NCBI RefSeq assembly: GCF_019649055.1
Contig: NW_026570337.1
Coordinates: 248,001 to 312,000, forward strand
DNA from: Paramacrobiotus metropolitanus
Lineage: Eukaryota > Tardigrada > Eutardigrada > Parachela > Macrobiotidae
Direction: 5' to 3'
DNA length: 64,000 nt
Shown here piece by piece: positions 1 to 11,893 of the stretch (positions within the stretch are counted from its first letter, which is position 1; every line of letters begins with the position of its first letter). The position numbers were made by a program, and so were the translations under genes. The notes under the pieces are model-generated. The model worked only from the letters and a program-made list of their open reading frames with translations, did not search any database and was not told the origin of the DNA.

Positions 1-1152
1 GGTGCACCTTTAACTGATGAGGCGATAATTCATTCACTGCAACAGAAAATTGCTTCGCTAAAACTTTTTGCAGAACGCTTAAAATTATTGAATGCCCATC
101 ACGGATTCTACCTCTTGCGGAACTGCCTGTCCATCCCAAAGCTGATGTATACCCTGCGTTGTAGTCCTTGTTGGAAAGTGCCGGAGCTGCTGGATGATTT
201 TGACAGGCACGTCAAAGTAACATTGGAAGAAATCACCAACACCAAATTGGACGGACCTGTCTACACGCAGGCAATGCTCCCTGTTGCCAAAGGAGGTTTG
301 GGTGTGCGACGAGCGAAAGCACTGGCTCCCTCGGCCTTTTTGGCCTCCGTGTTTTCGACCAGTCAGCTAACTTTACAGATCTACAATGGCAATAGTGAGA
401 AGTTGGTCAACGACGCGTGTGAATGTTGGAAACAGGAGTCCGCCTGTGATGAATTACCATTGAATTTAGCGCGTGTTCATCAGTGCGTATGGGATAATGC
501 TGTGATACAGAAAAACGTTGATGCCTTGTGGAAAAATGTTGGTAACGAAAAGCGAGTTGAAGCGCGCTTGAGAGCAGTCAGCACAAAATACGCCGGGGCC
601 TGGCTTAATGCTCTTCCCGCAAAGGTATTCGGCAATTTCCTGGATGATCAGACTTTTCGTATTTCGGTTGGACTGTGGCTTGGCGCTAAGATCGTAGAAC
701 CTCACTCATGCGTCAGATGTGGAAAAGACGTAACGGAGAATGGATACCACGGACTAGCCTGCCAAAAGGGTGTTGGTAGAAGGGAACGGCATAACGGTAT
801 AAACGATATTGTACTGCGAACCTTGTGTAATGCCGGCATTGAATCGTATCCTGAGCCCGTGGGATTTTTGCGAGAAAACGGAAAGCGACCGGACGGAGCT
901 ACGCGATGGAAATGGTACCGCGGACAACCGTTAGTTTGGGACGTGACATGCAGAGACACGATGGCGGACTCCTATATCGACGCAACCTCCAAGTGTGCGG
1001 GCGCCGCTGCTGAACTGGCATTCACCGTCAAGATGGGGAAGTACAAATCGATTACTGATCGCTGTTATTTTGTCCCCATTACATGCGAAACTTTTGGCAC
1101 TTATTCTGACGACTCAATTGTTTTGTTAAAGGAGTCATTATTTAGAATATAA
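1..1152 (+). CDS. C-terminal part of a non-LTR retrotransposon protein with restriction-like endonuclease (partial, 5' end off window)
   Basis: The frame is open from base 1, so the apparent internal start at 88 is not the real one. The protein would copy LINE RNA at a nicked target; only the region after the polymerase core is here. Near residue 235 there is a Cys-Cys-His-Cys knuckle (CVRCGKDVTENGYHGLAC), followed by RRERHNGIND and then a PD...D pattern, RPDG about 13 residues before WDVTC. That order is the mark of LINEs with a C-terminal restriction-like endonuclease (R2/NeSL-like group); the exact clade is inference. The protein ends at ESLFRI, earlier than the related fragment at 49.3-50.66 kb, which continues to an IEIQ...GNAVSVLG tail, so the extreme C-terminus may be lost. 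No frameshift is seen in the visible 383 codons. Confidence 0.8.
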   Translation, partial: GAPLTDEAIIHSLQQKIASLKLFAERLKLLNAHHGFYLLRNCLSIPKLMYTLRCSPCWKVPELLDDFDRHVKVTLEEITNTKLDGPVYTQAMLPVAKGGLGVRRAKALAPSAFLASVFSTSQLTLQIYNGNSEKLVNDACECWKQESACDELPLNLARVHQCVWDNAVIQKNVDALWKNVGNEKRVEARLRAVSTKYAGAWLNALPAKVFGNFLDDQTFRISVGLWLGAKIVEPHSCVRCGKDVTENGYHGLACQKGVGRRERHNGINDIVLRTLCNAGIESYPEPVGFLRENGKRPDGATRWKWYRGQPLVWDVTCRDTMADSYIDATSKCAGAAAELAFTVKMGKYKSITDRCYFVPITCETFGTYSDDSIVLLKESLFRI

Positions 1153-1800
1153 CCGTGAAATGTCAGATTTCATCAGCAAATATACTGCACGCCTGCAATC
1201 GAAGGCGATGTTGGCCAGGGCCAGATTGCAATATATGCGCTGTTCCCACAATACGCTTCCGCAAAGTCTGCATTTTGTGCCGGTTATTTTCCGGCGTCCG
1301 CTCCGGTATCAGGCCGACAACAGCGGCTTAACCGAAGCGCCGCCACGAAAGCGTATACTCTGCGTAAGTACATGCCATGCAGTATATCCCGGCTAGGGCG
1401 TATTGTACTGTACAAATACGCACAATGCTAATCCTGGTTACCCTGGAAAGTCCACGTTTTTTGCCTGTTTTCATTACCGGCATCAGCTGTGCCAAGAAAA
1501 CAGCGGATCAGCTGAAGCGACGTCAATAAAAGCACTGTGTATGTTAGGTAAGTACAGTACGGTACTGTACAGACATGCAGTACATCCCGGCCCAACGTAC
1601 GATACGGAAGTATGCACAATATCCATCCTGATTCACCCGGGAAAGTTAAGCCGATTATCCCGGCTATAGGGACGCAGCGAGTTGATGTACATTGGCGCCA
1701 TGATATTTCAGCAGAAGCGCGAAAATATGCGGCAGTGTTGCCCGGTACAGAGGGAATCTCAAAGGCCGGAAGTGCTCTGTTTAGAGAATGGTAATTCGAT
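1153..1800 (+). repeat. Dispersed tandem repeat following the LINE, unit about 180 bp
   Basis: Units share blocks such as CAGCGGATCAGCYGAAGCG, a CCCGG-rich segment and TTGCCTGTTTTCATTACCGG. The same blocks recur in the same orientation at 32.73-33.12 and 36.57-37.24 kb, and inverted at 14.43-15.01 and 33.5-33.75 kb. The first bases after the LINE stop (from about 1157) match 36.56 kb closely, where no LINE is present, so this is an independent repeat, not simply a LINE 3' UTR. Some units hold remnants of coding exons (see 33.0 and 35.05 kb). Confidence 0.65.
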
Positions 1801-1929
1801 CTGTAATTTGTAAATTATCCCGACTTCAGACCGTGCATTAAAATAGGGTATTCCATGAAGACAAATGTGCTCTCATTACCTGATAGATCACTCGGCAACT
1901 AATATTAATTAAAACAGCGTTCGTTTATT

Positions 1930-2200
1930 TGCCTCGTACCCGTAAATACAAAGGTTGATTTTAGTGCTAAGTTCGAACTTTGAAGTCGACCCAGTAACGG
2001 CTAATTCGATGCAAAGCGTCTGTTTTATTTCGCCGACGTACAGAGCCGAAACGGCCTTCACACAACCACGACTACAAGAAAACAAGTCAAGTTCTACAAA
2101 CCTCTGTCTGTCTTTAACTTTAGGATTAAGGAAAACAATGCGAGTGAAGATATTTTTCTCTCTGATGTCCCTAACATTTTTAACGCAAAGAACAAACAGG
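1930..2200 (-). repeat. Fragment homologous to the inner edge of the triplicated segment
   Basis: The stretch with CCAGTAACGGCTAATTCGATG, TTTTATTTCGCCGACGTA and CTACAAGAAAACAAG matches 37.98-38.10 kb in the same orientation and 13.98-14.08 kb in reverse. It is the sequence just beyond the FAS1 terminal exon, so this is a fourth, partial copy of the segment end. No coding function is claimed. Confidence 0.55.
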
Positions 2201-3925
2201 AGAAGCGCGCGCTGTTCAGTATTTGTGGCAACGTATAAGTGCGGAAATTCAGCGCGGAAACGCGGCTTCTGTCCTGGGGACGGTCGGGTGTTAGAAGAGT
2301 TATTTTTTTTGTTCTGATTACTGGGTATTTAAAGTTTGAATGTAAATGGCATTGGCTTGTACAAGTTGATAATAAAGAAACTAGATATTTTTAACGCATC
2401 CTCATACACTTTCGATTCGAAAGTGCATGAAACATTCAAAGGCATTTACGTGCGCCATGAGCATGTTGGTGCACGATTGTTCAAACTGTGGGACTTAAGT
2501 GACGACCGACAGGCTGAAGGCTTCAGTTTCGTCTCGTGACCTTTCTTTAACAACTGCGTCTCGCGGCTGTTGCAGTTTCTTACCTGGTTCGACATTCCTG
2601 CCAATGAAGTTCAGACTTGTGCATGCGGGCACTGCAGTGCACATGCGCACAGAATATTTCAGAGTCATTAATTGCATGGGCTTCAGTGCCGGAGTTAATT
2701 TTGCGCTTGTTATGCCGCGTTGCGAAGAGTTTATGGCTGTCAGACAGAAAGTAAAATATAGAGAAATAATTTCTCTACATTCTGGTATGTAGTGAGTCAA
2801 TTCTAACCTTATAGAACGATTTTAAAATTCGTTTGATGGAAATAGGCTTGTATTGCTGTACGGCATCGTACTGCCAAACGAGGGTGGTGGCAATATAATA
2901 GGAGATTTGGGATTTGGATCGTTTTGGTAAAGCTCTCCTTGAAACGCCTGCCTCATCTTTTCTTGGGTACTTTGAATCCCAAATTGTAGAGAAATTAATT
3001 TCCTACATTTTGGTATGAAATGAGCAGGTAAAATGGCTCCAGAAAACACAGTAAGAGCGCAAAGGCTTGTGCCGCCACATGCGCCTATGTAAAATCTGAC
3101 TCTGAAATATCAGCCGCGCAAGTGTCGTACAGGGAATTTGCCAGTCCCGTCTGCACAAGACTAAAGCTCATTTGTCTTCATTCAGACGCCGACTGGCGAG
3201 AACGTGTCTCTTGATTACTCCGGTGATTAGCGCTCGTCAACCTACTGTTAATAACGTGCACCAACCGGAAATGGGTTGTATGTACAGAGTACCCTTCCGC
3301 ACAGACCCGAGCCGATCATCGAATGTTCCATCGCTTACCCTCTGCACAACGGCCTGCTGGAAACGACTCCAGCTCCTCCTAGCGTCACAGAAGGCGTCAT
3401 AAAAGATGTCAATTAACTCAAATTTCTTGCCGTTTTCTAACAGCACAATCATCGAAATTAATTTATTTTAATTTCAATCGTCGTGCTGTCAGAAAACTCT
3501 GTTTGGGAGGCATATACAGAGTAATACCGACCAGCAAACACGGAACAGTAAGAACAGGGAAATAATTTTAATCAAAGGTCATGGTTGTTGATGCCAAATT
3601 CCTCAACAGGCAGGCAGGGTAGAACGCCTGATTAAAATCCGAGTGTAACCTATATGAGCGGCTGCATGTACCAAATAAACACACGACGCACAGCTTGTAT
3701 CCGCTGAAGTCGCGCAGCGCGTTAAAATTTGCCTCAAGGGCTAATGAACAACTGTTGTGAAGAAAAACTACGATCCTTTAATCCCGACAAATTGTTATAA
3801 ACTTTTTCTTATCGCCACCGGATGACGACTTGCGCGGAATTAACCCTTCGATGGTCCGCTCTTAATGATATCGGATAGCTCGGTTTCTTAATTCTTTCTA
3901 TGGTTTATAATTTAATCTCAAATAA
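2200..3925. other. Unassigned, no supportable gene
   Basis: Only short overlapping frames are present. A direct repeat of about 38 bp (GAGAAATAATTTCTCTACATT and neighbours) lies near 2760 and again near 2988. A reverse-strand frame at 3237-3452 has a good splice donor (CAGAGG|GTAAGC) but no recognisable product. Confidence 0.5.
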
Positions 3926-3929
3926 TAAC

Positions 3930-4305
3930 CTCTGCTATTACCTTTTCACTTCCACTTCGCATAGTACTTTAGATTCGCCCTGTTAATTATTTTCGACTTG
4001 TGTTTAACGAAAGGAAATTAGTGACTTCTATCTCTCTATCTCTGTTTGTAGTTTATCCCGGGATCCGGCAATTCGCTCTTGATAAAATCAAAATGTCACA
4101 CATCTCAAATTTCATAATTTGCCAGTCTTGTGATTAACGATAACCTAATAACTTAACTTGTCTAGAGTAGTTGAATTTGCGCTTGCTGAAAAGGGATACT
4201 ATGTATATGCCGTAGTTCATGGCTGCCAAATATGCAGGTATGAATTTCTCCCTATTATGGCAGTAAAAAAAATCTTTCCTCACTGGGACGCCCACCAACG
4301 GCAGT
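3930..4305 (-). repeat. Inverted copy of the sequence at 32.34-32.72 kb
   Basis: Shared blocks include a run with TAGAGAGATAGAAGT, CCCGGGATCCGG, CTCTTGATAAAATC and TGCCAAATATGCAGGTATGAATTTC, reversed at the other site. The foldback element starting at 4306 sits exactly where the 32.35 kb copy continues without it, so the partner is an empty-site reference. Confidence 0.65.
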
Positions 4306-4935
4306 TTAAGGGATTTGGCCCAGTACATAGCACCAAATACGTGTACATCCACGGAAACTTTCGCTGTCGCACACATCCGCACACCTTTTTGCATTGTTTT
4401 ATGTTAATTTGTAGCCAAAACATTTGTGTAAGTAGGCGTGAAACCGTTTTCGCGCGCAACATCCGGTTGCGGAGTTATCAGGGTAACAAAATTCCAAAAA
4501 GTTTAAATGTATTCAGTTGTACCAAAAGTCTCATTATGGACCGATCTCTTTCAAATTTTGCACGTAAATGCACATTACCATGAAGATCGTTCTTACACCG
4601 ATCCCCATTTCCACGATTTATTTCAAATTTTAAAATGAATTTCAAAATTTTTGAAATTCATTTTAAAATTTGAAAAACATGCTAGAACAGTGGATCGGTG
4701 TAAAAACGTTTTTCGTGGTTATGTGGATTTACATGCTAAATTTTAAAGGGATCGGTCCGTTTACCATAACTTTCCAACCGGATGTTGCGCGCGCAAACAG
4801 ATTTCACCCTCAAGTATACAAATGCTTGGGCTACAAAATACATAGCATAATGCAAAAAAGTGTCGGGGAGTGCGCGACAGCTAAAGTTGCCGTCGATGTA
4901 CACGAATTTGGTGCTATGTACCAATTTCGCCTGTC
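4306..4935. mobile_element. TTAA-flanked foldback element, copy A
   Basis: The two halves are reverse complements around a centre at about 4645 (TTTCAAAATTTTTGAAATTC). Each half carries GCGCGCAACATCCGGTTG, an AT-rich core and an outer block GGCCCAGTACATAGCACCAAA. The left end starts at TTTAAGGGATTTGGCC. The right outer end is truncated or diverged near 4930. There is no coding capacity. TTAA at the ends suggests a piggyBac-type target choice; that is inference from the sites, since no transposase of this type is seen. Confidence 0.75.
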
Positions 4936-4939
4936 CGTC

Positions 4940-5760
4940 GTTACGCACTAATCTGGCCGTCGGTCACATAAAAATAATAAAATTTAAAATAAATAAATAG
5001 AAGTATAAAAAACATTCAGTAGATCAGAAAATTTTAGTATTACAGTGTCTACTGTATGAATTTTAGTATTATACAAAACATATAATACAAGAAGACGGCA
5101 TTTTTGTCTGTCCATCGCTCAAGCAGTGATCAGTATCATCCAGTCGGTCTCGCACTAAACCACTGAAAATCTAGAACGTAATACTTTTAGTATCATCATG
5201 GTGTTATTATAGATAGGTAGCTATGACAGTACTTCATATGTAGAATAAACATCAATTTATAATAAAAAAATGTACAGGTCACGTTTATTGGCATTACCGA
5301 CATCACCGACTATACCGGTTTTTGAATTCCTTTTTAAAAAGAAAAAAATGGTTCTCAAGCGAAAAGAGATAGGGTCAACAGGGAGGTCAGCAAGGAGCAC
5401 AAGACAGGATGATTCTGCAGGTGCGATTGTAACTTCCTCCAGTGCAAGTAAACGATGAAGTATAAAAATGCTCGAAGCTTGAAGTCCCAACAAAAGTGCC
5501 TTAACGCAGCTAAAAAAGCCGATAGTAAAAATACAGGCGCAGCACGGTGGTGACAGGCTGGCAGTGCGGCAAAAGGCAATCAAGTTCTTATATCATGAAT
5601 CATCCCCTTAAATTAAATTCGTAATTAGTTATTGTATACCATTTAACATTAACATGAAACGAAGAACAGGCAATTGGTCTGGAGCCGACACTCTGTTTGT
5701 CGAGGGGAGGCAGGATTAATGAAATATTTTGCAGTCTGCATGCACTGAGAAATGCCAGTC
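4940..5760. other. AT-rich spacer, no supported gene
   Basis: A short basic frame at 5348-5457 (start MVLKRKEIG, Ser/Arg rich) is the only coding-like piece and resembles nothing I recognise. The rest is AT-rich and has no clear repeat structure. Confidence 0.4.
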
Positions 5761-5778
5761 GTGCTTAGTGGGCAGCCT

Positions 5779-6701
5779 TCAGACTAGCCAGGCATCTGGT
5801 GCCGGTAGAACATGCAGATAGGCCGTTTGCATCAGCCAGACCTCCCGCTGGTAATCCGGCTGCACCCAGCACTCCACCCGCGCCGGTGTCGACGTCTGTA
5901 GCTGGACACTGGGAACGACTAGCGTGCTGGCGAAGTTCTCGCCGTCGGTGTCATTGTAGAAGACTGTGTACTCTGCCAGAGTCTCTCCGGCTATCCTGTC
6001 CCGCAGCGACGGCGGGACATGCTTGGGGGAAGGGCGCCTCGGCGGGGGCGTGCTCACCGGTCCCACGAAGGGGTGCAGTGCGTGATAAGGGGGCGCGTGC
6101 AGCCATTGCGCATTGTACCGCCAGATGAAGTCCATCCGACCATGGAAGACGTCGGTGGGAAAGATCAGCGTGGTGGCGCACCGGAAGCGCGCCTCCCCGA
6201 AGCGGAAGACCGTGACGTTGTGCATTAAGGGCGCCAGGAAGATTTCGCTAGCGGTGGGCGTGACATGAAAGCGGAAGTCCTGCAGAGGGCAGAATTTTCG
6301 CAAGGGTTCCTTGGCGGCTGGGCAATCCTGCAGGCAGGTCAACATGCCGCGCGATGCCCAGGTGACGTTGCGGATGGTCAGCGTGGCGGAGGCGGCCGCC
6401 CAGTCCACGGTTTGCTGGACATCGGCGGAGGCCGTGTAATTAAAATGCAGTCCGTCGCTGCTGAGTGCCGCCAGCATTTTTTGATTGTGCACCCACCTGA
6501 CGGTTGTTTCATTGGCGTTGCTCCCGTTTGCGTTGGGGAGGATCCGCAGGGGACTGCAGTGGAAGGTCGCCGCACCGCCGGAACTGGCACGGACCACCGG
6601 GTAGCTCTCCATGGTGACGGCAGATGCCAGCGTGGCGGGAATGGGCACATGAATCCGGCCTTCGATCGGCTGCCGAGCCGCCTCGCTCATCACCGCGTCC
6701 A
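5779..6701 (-). CDS. Two-domain Ig-like secreted/adhesion protein exon, copy L
   Basis: A 307-codon open exon. I place its start at a splice acceptor (TTGCCTTTAG|TGGACGCG) shared by all three copies, because no upstream ATG frame is conserved among them. This makes it a phase-1 exon, usual for Ig domains. Domain 1: AATFHC, then VRWVH, then LTIRNVTWASRGMLTC (Cys-Trp-Cys pattern). Domain 2: ARFRC, FIWRYN, ARVECWVQP. Several N-x-S/T sites (NET, NYT, NVT) fit secretion or a cell surface. The end is at PAPDAWLV. The upstream exon carrying the start and signal peptide is not identified. Domain family is inferred from pattern; the partner is unknown. Confidence 0.75.
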
Positions 6702-6896
6702 CTAAAGGCAAAGCAACAAGTATTTCTTAAATAAAGCAGGCTACAAAACATTTATGGAGTCAGTTGTCCATATGCAGTAAATTAGGGCAAAAGTAAGTTT
6801 CCTATTTGAATTTCCTGCTTTAAACACATGCCGCAGAAACTGCATTAATATTCTAACGTACATCTCTCAGGAAGGACTATACTGTTTTGTAATTTA

Positions 6897-7060
6897 GGCC
6901 TCGTCCCGAATTCGAAGCGAATCTCGTTGCGATACAGCAACTCCACCTCGCGAGGTGGCTTCGCGTACCGTATCTGTAGGCGTGGCCATTGCATACAGCC
7001 ACCTCGTGTGGTTGAGCAACCGTACCATAGCGAGATTCGCTTTGAAATCGGGACGGGGCC
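6897..7060. mobile_element. Tourist/Harbinger-type MITE, 164 bp
   Basis: Terminal inverted repeats of about 30 bp start GGCCTCGTCCCGAATTCG and end CGAAATC-like reverse complement GGGACGGGGCC. It is flanked by TTA on both sides (6894-6896 and 7061-7063), the 3-bp duplication typical of PIF/Harbinger. It lies about 200 bp upstream of the Ig exon of copy L and I do not see it at the matching place in copies M or R, so it came after the triplication. Confidence 0.82.
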
Positions 7061-7689
7061 TTAGAAAAAACTATCTTTAATTATGAAGAACTGTCAAAAA
7101 GGTTACTGACAACTTCTAACGCCCATCCTCGTGGTTTCCCCGAATGCCTGGTTTCCGCCATTTTCTTTCTTATGCTTGTTCACTTTTCGTGAAGCACAAA
7201 ATGTTAATAAATTTAGATTTCTAACTTTTCATTATCCGAATTCTCAAATAAAATAACCTATCATATCGCTTCTTTTCGCAAATGCGACGGTGACTGAATA
7301 TCGAATATAGGCGCCAAAAACCGAAAGCTGTACAGCATAACGAAACGATGCATCTCAACTCCAGTTGCTTCTACGAAGCTTACGACTGGCTGCCCAGGCT
7401 AGAAAAGGATGTAAAGGTCACAAAGCAGCTATGATAACGATCACCAGTATCGGTACCGAGAAGCACCAGTTCATTGTGCGACAAGATTGCAGGTATAATT
7501 GGTTTAAACTTTCCGTAAGAACGAAAGAAGGACGAAAACTGAAGTCAGGATTAGAAATGTCTGTGCGAATAATGTGTGCAGACAGTGCAGTCAAGATGCG
7601 CTCACGGCAAGCTGGTCAATACAGATAGAAGTAGTCACACCACGGTAAACCACTGAATTTTACCAGGGCACAAAGACCGGCTTCCAATC

Positions 7690-8880
7690 CCGAAAAATCT
7701 TCTGATTTTTTGCAGCACAGGCTTTATGTGTAGAATTCGTTTGGCGGGCATTGCAGTAGGCCTTAATTCGCTGTGGACTTTTGCACTGGCGAGAACTTCG
7801 GCACGTGCAGCACACGTGACGGTACATACTTTCAAAAATTTATCTAAAATGTGCAAAATGTTCTGGAAATGGCTACTCTCATCACGACTTTTGGATATTC
7901 GCACCGCCTTTTCAAAAATATTTTTTACACCACGTTTTGACTATTGCCGCCACCTTTTTACGCCTAATTTTTTCTTCTCTTTCCTCCTTAAAAAATTTTT
8001 TTGGTTTATCAGCGGTTGGCCCTACAAAATGGCGGTCTCGGATCGTTCTTGGTTCGTCTCTCATAAATCACTTGTCGAACCGCAATTTTGCGAAAACAGT
8101 TCCGCTTTCTTATCAAATAGTTTTCATTCAGTTTATGTGTTACAAAGGTCTTCTGCCTGACAGGCAACAACAGCAACTGCTGGTTCAACTGATAGACATA
8201 ATTAAGATATTGTGCTAACAAAAACAGGTTTGAATTGGGTACATAATTCAATTCAACTGATAGACATAATTAAGATATTGTGCTAACAAAAACAGGCTTG
8301 AATTGAGTCTCCGTCAGTTTCTGAAGATTTAAAAATGGAATTATTTTAGCTTTAGAAAAGCTAGCTAGTGAATTTCACGATAATTCAACGTGGTGGCGTA
8401 TTAGGTAATTCTCTTTTTTTCGATAAATACGGGAAATGATTACCGCAGGTTTTTGCAAGAAAAAAAAGACAGTCTATCTATAAACTAGCAACCTTCCGAC
8501 ATGTGCGACATGTTCGTATGTAGAAGCCGGTATTATTTGCCGGTATCAATAAGTACTGCGTTTCCGACCGGCAGTGGATCTAATCGTAAGGAAAATGCGC
8601 CGCTAACGGCAAAGCTACATATAAAAATCAGTAAATCAAGTCTTTTAGATGGATGTAAACAACTTATTGAAAGTGCAATAAAGAGGTAAGAACAGCCAAA
8701 ACCGGTGTGCAAAGGGGATGGCAATAGTCAAAAGGAGGTGTAAAAACAATTTTAAAAAACGTGGCGCGAAAAGCCAGAAGGCGGTGTGGAGGGGTGGGAA
8801 TATATAGCCACACCCAAATGTTTTTTAACAATTAGCAATCAGAAAAACGAATTTTGAAGATTTTCAGCGGTGGCACGGAT
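7690..8880. other. Copy L spacer with a 68-bp tandem duplication
   Basis: At 8184-8308 a unit starting TTCAACTGATAGACATAATT is repeated nearly exactly with a period of 68 bp (about 1.8 copies). The rest has T-rich runs and no supported gene. Confidence 0.6.
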
Positions 8881-11640
8881 AATCGCACCCGGATTTAAAC
8901 TACTTATCTCGGTGCTGGGCAGCTGCCAGAATCCACAGCTAACGGCCCTAAACCATTAACCCGTAAACCTTTTGAGCCGGCCACACTCGCTCACCCTTAA
9001 TTGCGTCAGCGGAATTCAGTGGTACGAAAAATCCTTAATACGATCCACGAGACGCTCTTGCAAAGGTTTTTTGTTAGGTTATGATGCTGCAGGGATTAGA
9101 TCTGCTAACGATACCGCGGTCAAGCAAGAAATAACCGCTGCATCCTAGCAAACCCCGCAAATTTTGGAACGGACACAGCAGAAGCCAGAAAGTAACAAAA
9201 ATTAAGGTCTTGCCATTATGTTGGCAAACAATAAGAAATCCAAAAATCCAAGCGAGGTAGTACGTAATTGCTTCTTCTCGCAGTTGGATATTACACCCGC
9301 AACGCCGCCCGTAATCAAAGCTGTGCTCGAGTGACTTTCTTGTATTCTTACAGCAGAAGTACCGTACAGAAAGTTAGGCAAAAGATAGCATGCCCTTTGA
9401 GCCCCAAGATCTAATAAAACCGCTATGTGTGCACTCGCTGTACCTTGACAACTGTATCGAATGGTGTCTTTGCCGAGCGAAGCGAATGGAGTAAGTTACT
9501 CCGAGTAACCCTTACTCCTTAGTAAGTATCACACTGAAGTACCAACCAAGTACCAAAATAAAATTCATAACAGAAAATAAGCGAATAATTGATGGAAGGT
9601 CTTGCTCCTTCCTCTGCATGTATACTATATACTAGTAGCTGTAAATTAATATCACTACCTGTTGTAAGAATATGCCTTAGTTCACAAGAATTTGTTCAAG
9701 AAACGCGCATTACTATGGCCTCAGCATGTCTAAATCTCACAGCTGTGGCCACTTTTTATGGTCCTATCTCAGTACATGGTTGCAGACTTGCAGTATCAGC
9801 AGTTAGGATTATGTTTATTGATTTTGCCGACCGACTCACAGTGCAGAAACGTAGGATCGCAGCTCTGATGTCCACATCCAAGCATTCCGTTGTGTACTGA
9901 GCACGCCAGAACATAAGAAAAATTGGTCGATATCCAGATTATCCCTGCCACGTACGGGTTACGCATTAACACTTTCTAGCCTTCAAGCAAGGGCCGGCGC
10001 AGAAGCTCGGACTTGAACTTCCATTTTAACTGCTTAAGTTGTGCTCTGGATTCCTTAACTTGGCTTACTTAGCTTAAATTAGTGGCTAACTAAATTGCTG
10101 GTTTCTCAAATTTTTTTGGCTTTTTCTGCCTTTTGTAGAATTATGGATGTGGTGATACATAATAATACAAGAAAGTCACTCGAGTACAGCTTTAACGTTA
10201 GCTTAAAAACAGCTTCGGACGCATTCTAAGAAAAGAAGGAAGATCTAATCCAAAACAGAAACAAGCCATATAAACTAAAAAACCACAAAGAGCCTACAAC
10301 ACCTAACTATAAAACCAAAGAAAAACTTGAAAATCGTCAAAAACACAAAACTACTCAACAAAGGAAAAAATTAAAAAAAAAACAGAAAATGAAAAGCTGA
10401 AACAGAAACAAGGAGCCTACAACACCTGCCTAGAAAAACCAACTTGAAAAACCCCAGAAAACCTGAGAAATCCTAAGGAATTTAAGAAAACTAAAAAAGA
10501 TACTCCTAATCCAAGTTAAATCCAAATTCTAGATTTCTTTAGTCCCGTACAGTTATTTAACTTTACCGAGTGCAAATGAATATAGTTGCTCCATTGCGCT
10601 ATGAACTTTTGCTCTCAAAAGTCTCGGAGAGCCTACAAGAAAAAATAGTTCAGCACGGAATTTTTTACTGCGTGTGAATGTTTATTGAGTTCTACCTGTT
10701 TTCTACGTTCTGACTACTCTTCTCCACGTGCCACTAGCTTGTGTCTTGCTTAAGATGCTGTGGCAGACTTCTAGCAGTAACCACACTATAATGATACAAT
10801 GGCGCAACAAAGTAGTGGCAAATCGGCATTCAGCACAGTTGGTACTTGGTACTCGGACGCAGACGTCGCATGGCAGAACAGTGGAAACGCTTCCACTGTA
10901 CTTCCACACAGTGATACACATCGCTATGCAACACCACAACTGATGATGTGACAGCATAATATTCATACAGCATAATACAGTATTCGTGGCTATTGTTTGT
11001 ACATACGAGTATGCACAGTTTAATACAGATTCAAATAGAAACTAAATATTACAGTACTGTAACTAAAGCCAGAAAGTTTTGGCTTTTGGAAATCTGATCA
11101 ACCTATTAAGCAAACAGAGAAAACATTGTGGGATTTGGCTCACTGGGAGACCGGAGCGCAGCAGCTTTTCGTCATCTCAAGTTAATGCGCGGACCGGTCA
11201 TTTCACTACTCTGTCAGAACCTCGTAATTTAACTTGGTAGCATAAATTCACTGTACGAGCCCGTTTACGACTCACATACTACGAGTAGTACAGTGGTACA
11301 TAGCTCACAGGGCCGTTCCGCGTGCTGTGTATTCAGTACAAATCTTTCGCTTTTACCGAAACCCTGTTGACTGTATCGTATCGCCAATCTGAATTAAATT
11401 TCCGCTTACACCGTACAAATGTACATGTCAAATATCGGCTAGCAGTCTGGTCTTTGTGCACATTCGCAATTTACTTTCGTTGCTGGATGTAACGAACAGA
11501 GAGTCTTATGCGTTGCATTGGTCTGCAATTGGAAGCCTTCGAGGACCTTAAACCTGACTAATCCCCTTTTTTTTACCGCAACCGCAAATCAGATAATTTT
11601 TACACTGGTCCCCCTCGCTTAGCATGGTTTTCGGTTAGAA
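8880..11640. other. Non-coding part of copy L matching copy R at about 41-45 kb
   Basis: No gene. Matches to copy R in reverse include CAAGAGACGCTC/CCTTTGCAAGAGCG (9.05 vs 44.9 kb), CGAGTGACTTTC (9.33 vs 43.39 kb) and CTGTTGGCACTCGG-like sequence (10.85 vs 41.5 kb). 10.2-10.52 kb is a purine-rich tract (AAACC, AAGAAAA). The matching strand in R at 41.87-42.3 kb is T-rich (TTTTTAGTTTTT). Confidence 0.65.
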
Positions 11641-11641
11641 C

Positions 11642-11730
11642 TTATTTATCTGGATCGAACGCAGCGAGATGTTGCAATAAGCTTTCGTCAACAGGAGAAA
11701 TTATGTCTGTTGCCACGAAGAGCGTCAGGT
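11642..11730 (-). pseudogene. FAS1 N-terminal module remnant, copy L
   Basis: Reads LTLFVATDIISPVDESLLQHL and ends DPDK-stop. This matches the intact small frame at 40950-41093 in copy R. TLF-x-x-TD is like the FAS1 H1 motif (TVFAPTD). Upstream in L the frame is broken by stops (GAATAGCGTACGTAA) where R reads GAAAAGCGCGACC. It lies on the strand opposite to the other FAS1 exons. Confidence 0.5.
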
Positions 11731-11893
11731 TACGTACGCTATTCTAATTCCACACGTTCAATTATTCCAACAATATTTTCCAGTGGTATTGGCGCTCGCT
11801 CAGTGGTGTGCTTAACAACCACCGCTAGTATATTAATCTAGCTCCTTACTAAGATAACATCCGCTACGGATGCGGCACGCCGGTCAGCAAGAT

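Noticed and set aside
3237-3452. Reverse-strand frame with a good donor site
   Set aside because: Reads like protein for about 50 residues but has no recognisable family, acceptor or paralogue in the window.
6265-6705. Forward frame over the copy L Ig exon
   Set aside because: Antisense shadow of the Ig exon; the reverse strand has the clear Ig pattern and conserved acceptor. The same holds for 23887-24222 (+) and 47135-47569 (-).
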